This document shows, one piece after another, positions 56,121 through 64,000 of a stretch of DNA of 64,000 bases (positions are counted from its first letter, which is position 1; every line of letters starts with the position of its first letter). This DNA is from Campanula takesimana. Lineage: Eukaryota > Streptophyta > Magnoliopsida > Asterales > Campanulaceae. The stretch is from the NCBI GenBank assembly GCA_026119855.1, contig JAOWBW010000360.1, forward strand, positions 682,001-746,000. The letters are read 5' to 3'. Below the pieces are notes generated by a model. It was not told the origin of the DNA and ran no database searches. It was given only the letters and a program-made list of their open reading frames with translations. Both the position numbers and the translations under genes were made by a program.

Positions 56121-57928
56121 AATCAGTACTCCCCAGGTAACGAATAATTTCAGGAGGTATTATTTTGCGTCGTGAGAGCGAGCGCGTGCATTTTAGGATC
56201 ATCGCATCTATGTGTTTCTGTGCATTTAGTTGCATTTAATTCTTTTGAGTCTTTGACTTATGTGTTGTCAGTGTCTACTCCTATGGAGGAGTGTAGGATG
56301 TCTGATGGAGTCTTATGTGCTCATGTTGTGCTTAAAGGTAGATATAACTTACCTGCTAAATTGGTCATATTGCTATTATAAGATTTTGATGTCATTTTGA
56401 GAAGGGAAATGTCATGCTTTAGTCGTTGGTTGTAGGGAAATTGTTACATCCTCTCTTCCCTTTTGCCTAAAATTGTTTTGAGACCGTTCCCTTGTGTAGA
56501 GTTAAGCAAATCTTTTCTTGTTTGGAATCTGTCTATTTGGCTTCGATGGGTGACAATGGATGTCTATACCAATTGTTGGGTGTATTTATCGTTTGTAAAA
56601 ATTTCTATTTTAATTTCTGAGTAGTACCTAGTAATTGGGGAGAACCTTGGGTTAAATTGAGTTGTTATAGTACAAGGTTGTAGTGCTAATATTTAGATCA
56701 ATGTCCTTATGGCATCGGTTGGGTTATAAGAGTTGAGGATTCAAATTGAGGATTTCTGGATAGGAGATTCTGTTTACTTGTAGTGCATCTACGTGAGCGC
56801 ATCGGAATTGGATAGTATGAGGAAAAGCATGATGTGTTATGGGATATGAGTATATTATGGAAGTTATAATCATCGATAGTGGTGAGCGTGTTAAGTTAGA
56901 AAAGACTAATAAGTACATTTTGGGAGAGTAATAATTTCTCAATCTATGTTAAAGGCATTTTGAAACTTTGGTTAGATAGTGGTTCTATGGTTCTAAATCC
57001 CTTCTTGGTGGCGTTACCGAATTGGATCAAGGGTGTGTGAAGAAAGTTGAGTATCAATACTTGGGCATAATTAAGGAATATCATGATTTGGCACTGGGTC
57101 AATTGGAACGTTGCTAGCTAATTGGTTTATTATGATGGTAGTACCATTGAGCTTAAATATCATTAAGTCAATAAACGTATGCGTGAGAGACTAACTGGGT
57201 TTAGCTATTGAATTTAGAGTTCGTTGATTTCCTTTGGGTATATGAGCACGGATTATGACTTAAATGGGAGTTAGAGAAAATCTTTTGAAGATGAAATTTG
57301 GATCGTTTTGCGGACTATTGAGTATATTGAATGGTTTAGGCTTCAAGACCAGATTAATGAAGGGATGAGAGTATAACATAGATTTAAGTGGACACTTTGT
57401 ACGAGATATTTTGGGGTTTGTATGGTACTATTTATTTAAGGTGTTAACTCAAGGTGAAGACACTATAATGGTAATCCATAGAGGTATAGCCATTTCGATG
57501 AATATTGTGGAAATAGACATTTCTTTAGCCTTTTTATATTTTAAAAGCTAATTAGGCTCGGGATGGTGATGTTTTGAATTTCTGGGGAATACTACTAAGT
57601 ATGCGATTTACAAAAGGAAACGCCTTTGCAGTGTAATTAAGGTTGTGAATAAGGTGAGCTTGGGATATCTCGAGAGTTATGTTTGAGAGCAATTGGGATT
57701 CTCCAATTTTGATTTTTGGATTCTAATTAGTAGTGAAGGTTATGATTGAGGGAAGTTATGTGCGAGAGGTCGTGGTATCGTGAACGTTATTTAAGGTTAC
57801 TACGTGGTGGGTTAGAATGGATAATTGAGGAATTTGTTAAATGGCGGAACTATCGTATCCGTAGCTATTTGGTCTTTCGGGTAAGTCTCGTTAAAATTCG
57901 GGTCGAATTTTCTTTAAGGGGGAGTGAA
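56121..57928 (+). other. C non-coding internal part
   Basis: The first 260 bp are decayed protease-like sequence (FNSFESLTYVLSVSTPMEEC, matching B protease). From about 56640 there is no frame, but similarity to the A internal region. The end, with AAGGGGGAGTGAA before 57929, is the polypurine tract. Confidence 0.75.
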
Positions 57929-60193
57929 TGTCACGACCCGAAAACTAGGCTCTATTTTATTAGTAATAAATAATCATTATTTATTTAATTGCTTATTTAT
58001 TGGTTTAAATTATTATTTATTTAAATATTTATGTGTGCACTTTATGTGTTATAATATTTATGCCTAGCATTTTATTTGAGTCATTCGGGTTAGTGCAGTA
58101 TTGTTGGGTCTTAATAGTTAGTAGGGAGTGTAAGTATTTGTGTGTAGTGTAGTGGAGGGGCCTGAGTGTAAGTTTTGGGAAATAATTCCCATACACCCTC
58201 TCTTCTCCCTCACCTCTCCCTCACTTTCCAGCCATTTCTCTCTCTCTCTAGCTCATTGGGTAAGTTTTTCTTCCTCTCACTTCTCTCTTCATTTCCATCA
58301 TCTTCCTCTCATTATTTCTCATTTCTTAAAACATGAAACGTGTTTAGATCGTCGCTAGGATCGCGTAGAGTCAAAAAGATTTGAAATCCATCAACTTTGA
58401 GAATTTGCAAGTAAGTTACTTTTCCCCCATTTTGCTAAAAATGTTCATTCCATGCTTAGTTGATACTATGATTACCATTTCTTGCTTCTTGGGTTGATTT
58501 TGAGATGATTTGCATTTTATCCCATTTTGTGAAGTTTTGGTGTTGAATCATCCCTTGGATTGAGTAGATTAAATGATGTTTTATGAGTTGTTTTAGGTAT
58601 ATAGGGTGTTTGGGTATCATAGTATACCTATTAGAAGCATTTGGGTTTGATTTATGTTGTTGGGTGGAAAATTTGGGAGAAACCCAGTTGGTTTTGGCCG
58701 TTTTCCGGCGACCTGGGTGCGTGGACGACCGCCCATGATGGGTTTGGACGACCGCCCATGAGATCAGTTAATCCAGAGAATTTGAGCAAAGTGAGTAGGC
58801 GACCGCCCACTTTTGGGTTGGGCGACCGCCCAGGAAGTCAGTGGGTTTTGGGCTTGGGGTTGGGTTTTGGGCGACCGCCCAGACTGGCTATGGGCGACCG
58901 CCCATACCAGCTGTTCTGAGCCTCTTTGTTATTGAATTGTTTTAAGGTCCAAGCCCGATCTAGGCTCGAAGTATCACCCTAGTTGACTTAAGTTAATGTT
59001 GTGGAACACTTTATTGTTCGAGAATGATCCCCTTGTGATCGATTGTGATATGGAATTTGATTAAGTATCATTTTGGGAATGTGGTCATCTTTGATGCACG
59101 GTTTGTATTGGTTTACCTTTGTGGTGATTTAATTGGAATGGTTCCCTACTTTGGAACCTTAAGTTGTTCATTCATGCTAAATTATTATTACTTAGCGTTC
59201 ATTTGGAAGCCCAGCTGGCATATTTGTTGCATCGGGCGATGGGAAGGATTATAATGGCAAAGCCAAGTCCATTATAATCTTGACCATTGTTTTGCCCTTA
59301 CTATACCCCTTCTCCAGATTGGCCTTGGAAAGGATAAGTCAGCGTTCCTTTGTGAATGTATCTGGCTAACGGGCATGACTTTGTGTCATGGTCCTTGTCC
59401 TTTGTGACACTTTTATGATTTGGTTCCGGTACCGGGGTTTTCTCTTCGAGCTTTCATACTGCTATGAAGATGTTGATTGTTGATCATTGATGCTGCGCAG
59501 CGATCCTTTATTTGGATGATCCGGTTTGGAAAACCTTGGCTATGTATCCACTTATGAGTGTTTATTTCAGCTTTATGTGTTGCATGATGAGCTGGTCGTT
59601 ATTTCCAACCGGTATGGGACGGTTGGCGATAGGGAGCCTCTCATTTGTTGTTATATGCTTATTTATTTGGTTGATTATTGGATGTTACTGTTTGACAGCA
59701 TGTCACTTATTATTTCCGCTGCTATCTATCATGTTAATTGCTATTGGTCATTGCATATTAGCATGTCATGTAGTTGCATTAGTAACTTACTGAGATTTTA
59801 TCTCACCCCGTTTATTTCCATCTTTGTTTTTCCTTAACCCCCCCCCCCAGGAGGAAAAGGATTAGGATTCGCGGATCGAGGAGGACGTCGAGAGGATTGA
59901 GATTTTGGGGCAGGTTGTTATGGATCGGTTTACATTATGTAAATGTATAACCTTTTGGGGATAGTTTTACCATTATTGACGTCATTAAGAATTGTAATAT
60001 TTTGTATCTTGGGTGTGAGCTTGTGGAGCTTACACTAGTTGTTGTATGGTGTTGTTAAACTTGGATTTTCCAAACCTTGTATTAAAAATCTTTTGGGTCA
60101 AAATGGAATTTTTAACTTCTATGTTTTAGAGTTTTGGTTTTAAGTCGACGTCCAGCTCGCGGTCTCGGGCCCGCGGGGTTCGGGGTCGCGACA
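57929..60193 (+). repeat. C 3' LTR
   Basis: 2265 bp. Two of the six GGGCGACC dyads have G-to-A changes (GGACGACC near 58722 and 58747). CCGGTACCGG at 59426-59435. Confidence 0.93.
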
Positions 60194-60607
60194 TGGATGA
60201 CTGATAAAGGCTTGTGTTGGAGCCTTTTCCCATGTTGAGACCGTCAAATTTCTGATCAATGTAGTCCATGATGGAATCGACCATTTTGGGGTCGTTGTTG
60301 TCGGTTCTAGGTACACCCACTTTTTTGGTACGGGCACTGACATACGGGCTTTCAAACAAACCCTTGGTCCACTGGATTCCTCGTTGTCATTAACCCCCTT
60401 GTTCTTAGAGAGTTTGAGGAGCTTGGCTTTCAATTGGTCAACCTTGGCCTCGTGGGCCTCCCTTTGACTGTCGACATGAGCTTGCCACAAGGCTTCTTTG
60501 GTTTGAGCCTCGGTGTTGAGAGTAGTGATTTGTTGTTGGAGTGTTTGAACCATGGCAGAAAGCTGTTCGAGAGTCATGGCATTGTTGGTGTTGGAGTCGC
60601 CGGCCAT
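60194..60607 (-). pseudogene. T1' gag N-terminal part
   Basis: ATG at 60607 (MAGDSNTNN) with the coiled-coil-like first 85 residues. An upstream in-frame extension exists to 60790 but has no support in copy 1. A frameshift near 60360 leads to the FESPYVSARTKKVG frame, which joins the gag core across element C. Confidence 0.82.
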
Positions 60608-61914
60608 TGATGATGTAGAAGCTGTTGGAGTGATCGGTTCACGGACAAGCCTGTTGGATGAATCTCTGTAGATGCGGAGAGTACCAATCGGACCTATAAT
60701 TGGAGAAGTAGCCCTTGTCAGTCTCGGTTCACACTTTCGGTCCATGAAGAGGTTGAGAACACACAGTTGGGCACACGACTCGAACCACATAAGAAAAAAG
60801 ACTCTTTTTTTTTTTTTTATAAGTCGGAGGGAATGGGTCCCTTTTGGGGTTTCTAAGAAAATAATTGAATCGTCACACTAGTATATAGACCATCTCGCGG
60901 TCCCATATACTCATCGGATTCCATCACGTTTGTGAATCCTACATGTGTCGGGATTAAACTAAATTAATGTAGTAAAGCATACATGCGGGGACGGATTTTT
61001 TTTCGTCCAAAATAACCACTTTTGGGGACGGATTTTTATTGCGTCCGTTTCAACAAGTTGGCATGTATGATTTGAAGACATTAGTTTAGGAAATCTCGGT
61101 ACATGGAAACCGACTTGAGTCACGGAGTGTTAGACCCTAACTAGAATTGTGTGGTTTGTGCTCGGCTTGAATATGAGGCTTAAAGGTCACCCCCGGTATG
61201 TAGTCATGAACTACGCCACGGGCTGAGGTTTACCGCTTCGAAAGAGCCAAGGTCGAGTGGAGCTTGAAACTTTCTAGGACGGGCCTCGACGGGTTTGGGG
61301 TTGGACTTGTGCGACTCGATAGTGAGCAGTTTATAGGAGTAATGTGCACGTAGTGTGAGGTCTATCACGTGACAAAATTTTTTTTTTTTTTTTTTTTTTT
61401 TAAAGAAAAGATAAGAACACATAAACACATCAATTACAACTCCCGAATCACCCGTGTGACCGGTAAATAAAACATAAAAATAAACAGTCCAAGGGTTCAA
61501 TTTTGTTCTGATGCAGGCAACTGTGCCCACACCCCACTGTTCTGTTCAGTCACTGAAACTGTTCTTGCCCTGGAAATTGGCCCAGAAGTGCGCGCCTCGG
61601 GCTAGTGTTGTGGGAAGCGCGCGACTGGCCCATAGAAACTGGGAGGCGCCCGCTTCTAGGCTCACCTGTCAGATTATCAGAAACTTATGGACTCAGGGGA
61701 TTGCCCTGGTCCTGATTGTGTGATGGAACCCCTGCAGTGTTTGTTAGCACGAAATAATAGGAAGAATACATGGAGAATTTTGGGCGATTCTGGAATTTGA
61801 CTCGGGACGCGCGCGCTTTGGACCATGAAGGTCCGAGGCGCGCGCTTCCCATGTCAATTTCCATAATGCCCAGAAAAGTGAATTATGAACAGAAACGCAA
61901 GTTTAACCCTCAAG
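60608..61914 (-). other. T1' leader
   Basis: Matches 9927-11229. It keeps the hairpin (60880-60909), the branched foldback (60942-61105) and the GC-rich motifs (about 61588-61850). The T run near 61378-61401 is longer than in copy 1. Confidence 0.75.
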
Positions 61915-61936
61915 CAGTCCCCAGTGGAGTCGCCAC
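61915..61936 (-). other. T1' primer-binding site
   Basis: Identical to 11230-11251. Followed by TGTAGATAC (61937-61945), the LTR end, then element B'. Confidence 0.8.
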
Positions 61937-61945
61937 TGTAGATAC

Positions 61946-64000
61946 GGTCACGACCCGAAATATAGGCTCTATTTTATTAGTAATAAATAATGATTTTTTT
62001 TTTTGAATTGCTTATTTATTTATTTAAATTATTATTTATTTAAATATTTATGTGTGCAATTTATGTGTTATAATATTTATGCCTAGCTTTGTATTCGAGT
62101 TATTTGGGCTAGTGTGGAAGTGTTGGGTCTTAATTGTTAGTAGGGAGTGTAGTGCTTGTGTGTAGTGTAGTGGAGGGGGCCTAAGTGCAACATTTTGAAT
62201 TATTTCCCTACTCCCTCCCTACTCCTCCCCTTCTCCCTCATACACTCCATCCCCCCCCCCCCCCATTCTTCCAGCAAACTCACTTCCCTCTCTCTCCAAG
62301 TATTGGTAAGTTTTCTTCCTCTTCCTTCTCTCTTCATTTACTTCCTCTTCCTCTCATCTTCTCTCATTTCTTAAAACATGAACCATGTTTAGATCGTCGA
62401 TAGGATCGTAGGAAGCCAAAAAGAATCGAAATCCATCAACTTTGAGAATTTGCAAGTAAGTTACTTTTCCCCCCATTTTTATGCTAAAATGTTCATATCA
62501 TGTTTCTATGATGTTTGATGTGTTATATTTGAAGTTTGGTTGGGTTTTGAATTTGTTTGGAATTTATTTGAGTTTTGGTTAAAATGGTGAAATCTTGAAT
62601 GTGGGTTTTGATTCTTGAATTTGGTTGATAAAGGGTGTTGTTAAGATCACCTTTCTAGTTAAAAGATGATTGGGTACCTTAGAAACCTTGTTGGGAGTGT
62701 TGATTTTGAGTATTTGGTGTTTTGGGAGAATTTTGGTCGAAAATGGCATTACCCAGCCCTGTTCTTGGCCAGTCCGTAGACCAGGCACCCGCCCGCGTGG
62801 TGCCAGGCGCCCGCCTGCCCCCCTTTTTCCAACGACCCAAACCTTCTGGCCAAACAAGCGCGCGCCTGCCCCTGCCCGAGCGCCCGCCCGCCTGCCTGCT
62901 TGGGAATTTTGACCCTTTTGCTTGGTTTAAAACTAATGGCTAACTAGTTTAGGTTTAATCCTTCTAATTAACTTAAGATAACACCGTGGAACACTTTATT
63001 GTGTGGATTTGATTCCTTTGTGAATAAATATGATATGGAGTTTGATTAATTATCATTTTTGGGAATGTGGTTCACCTTTGATGTGCAATTTGTATTGGTT
63101 TACCTTTGTGGTGATTTAATTGGATTGATTCCCTACTTTGGAATCCTTTGTTGTTTATCGTGCTAGTATTTTATTACTTAGCCTTTATGTGAAAGTCCAG
63201 CTGGTATTTTGTGTGTGTTTGGGCGATGCGAAACATTATGATGGCACGGCCAAGTCCATTGTGATGTTGACCATTGTTTTGCCCCATTATTACCCTCCTC
63301 CAGATTGGCCTTGGATGTGAGAAGAGCTAGCTCCTTTGTGTGCATTTTAGCTTTACTTGGAGCATGACTTTGTGGCATGTCTCCCGTCCCTTGTGACACT
63401 TCATTGGTTATTGGTTCCGGTACCGGGGGTTTTCTCTTCGGCTTTCATGCTATTATGAAGATGATGATTTGTTGATTATTGAAGCTGCGCAGCGATCCTT
63501 TATTTGGATGTTCCGGTTTGGAAAACCTTGGCTATATCCTTTGTTATGTGTTTATTTCCGCTGCTATCTGATACATGCTAAATGCTATGTGCTATGTGAT
63601 ATTTATTATTGCTTATTGTATATTGCATCATAGCATGTCATGTAGTTGCATTAGTAACTTATTGAGATTTATCTCACCCCCTTTCTTTTATCTTTGTTTT
63701 TCCTTAACCCCCCCCCAGGTGCTAAGGATTAGTCTCGCTGATCACGAGAAAGAGGACGTCGAGTGTGGATCCGTTCTTTTGGGGAAGGTTGATATAGGTT
63801 GGTTTACATTATGTAAATGTGTAACCATTTTGGGGTAGTTGTACCAAACAATGACGTCACTAAGAATTGTATGTTTGTATTTTGTTGGGCATAAACTTGT
63901 GGAAGTTTATGACAGTTGTTTTTGGTTTTTATCAAACTTGGTTTTGTAAAACTTTGGATCATCACTTTTGGGGTATTAAATGAAATTTTTAACTCTGATA
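61946..64000 (+). mobile_element. B': 5' LTR of element B in copy 2 (cut by window end)
   Basis: Matches 11261-13300. The first base is G, so the terminus reads GGTCACG instead of TGTCACG. It has a longer C run at about 62251-62264, a GC-rich cluster at 62784-62896 and CCGGTACCGG at 63417-63426. Confidence 0.93.

Larger units (their letters stand above)
52673..60193 (+). mobile_element. C: LTR element with gag remnant, private to copy 2
   Basis: Perfect duplication TGGAT (52668-52672 and 60194-60198); copy 1 has the empty site at 9514-9518. LTRs 52673-54935 and 57929-60193 differ at roughly a dozen sites that I can spot, so insertion was recent. The internal part has a B-like gag with stops, then about 1.5 kb without frames that resembles the inside of element A. 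No protease, RT or integrase. Confidence 0.94.
38491..61945 (-). mobile_element. T1': Tat-lineage element, copy 2, with nested A2 and C
   Basis: Element strand order: LTR start (61945-61937), primer site, leader, gag (60607-60194 and 52672-51571, split by C), protease (51570-51155 and 43911 onward, split by A2), linker, truncated RT, RNase H, archaeal-type RNase H, integrase, then a 3' region with an antisense gene, ending at the T4 LTR. The second RNase H and integrase ending place it in the Tat lineage. The 5' and 3' LTRs do not match, so the 3' part may derive from another family member. Confidence 0.8.
43164..64000. repeat. Long direct duplication, copy 2
   Basis: Same orientation as copy 1, offset by about 43.16 kb. 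It contains T1' gag-pro, element A2, the private insertion C and the start of element B'. Scattered single-base and short indel differences show that it is not an exact assembly echo of copy 1. The right edge lies outside the window. The left edge cannot be fixed, because sequence left of position 1 is not shown. Confidence 0.95.

Noticed and set aside
60608..60790. Upstream extension of T1' gag (MWFESCAQ)
   Set aside because: It is open in copy 2 only by a small indel, while the coiled-coil gag start at 60607 is common to both copies.

Overview
The window is plant nuclear DNA, almost certainly from an angiosperm. It consists wholly of nested LTR retrotransposons. I see no host gene, rRNA, tRNA or bacterial-type feature. 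The plant calls rest on chromodomain-bearing Ty3/gypsy proteins of the Tekay/Del type, Tat-lineage (Ogre/Retand/Grande-like) polyproteins with a second RNase H, a TRIM element, and primer sites matching tRNA-iMet or the GTGGCGACTC type. I cannot name the species.

The backbone is a minus-strand Tat element that appears twice. Copy 1 (T1) runs from beyond the left edge to its 5' LTR at 21599. Copy 2 (T1') runs from about 38491 to beyond the right edge. Positions 1-13300 align with 43164-64000, giving a direct duplication with a period near 43.2 kb. Both copies carry the same older insertions: element A (749-8000 and 43912-51154) in the protease-coding region, and element B (11261-20578, and from 61946 on) nine bases inside the 5' LTR. 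Only copy 2 carries element C (52673-60193), flanked by TGGAT repeats.

Element B is a nearly full-length but broken Tekay-like chromovirus: gag, protease, RT, RNase H, integrase and chromodomain, with two stops and two frameshifts. A 452-bp TRIM sits in its 3' LTR. Element A has LTRs but no coding capacity. Element C has a B-like gag joined to non-coding sequence of A type.

Between the two backbone copies lies a plus-strand scrap of Tat polyprotein (21600-22036 and 37340-37372), split by a young 15.3-kb minus-strand Tat element, T3 (22037-37339, CCCGC repeats at both ends, almost identical LTRs). T3 keeps only a small gag. The rest is arrays: a 138-bp satellite, a 38-bp repeat carrying a telo-box-like motif, a roughly 20-bp W-box repeat and a 25/23-bp minisatellite.

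From 37387 to 43911 come a third Tat LTR (T4) and the 3' half of the backbone element: an antisense 139-codon gene with its own TATA box and poly(A) signal, integrase, archaeal-type RNase H, a damaged first RNase H, and an RT lacking its N-terminal half.

The most unusual signals are structural. (1) A CTACG/CGTAG stem-loop occurs eight times in T3 and the 3' region of T1', and its apical helix changes in a base-pair-preserving way. (2) A twin-hairpin motif with GNRA-type loops occurs five times. (3) T1 has a branched foldback in its leader. (4) Every LTR family, and the antisense gene's promoter, carries its own cluster of GC-rich self-complementary motifs. (5) A decamer of the primer-binding site recurs inside the LTRs of all three Tat families.
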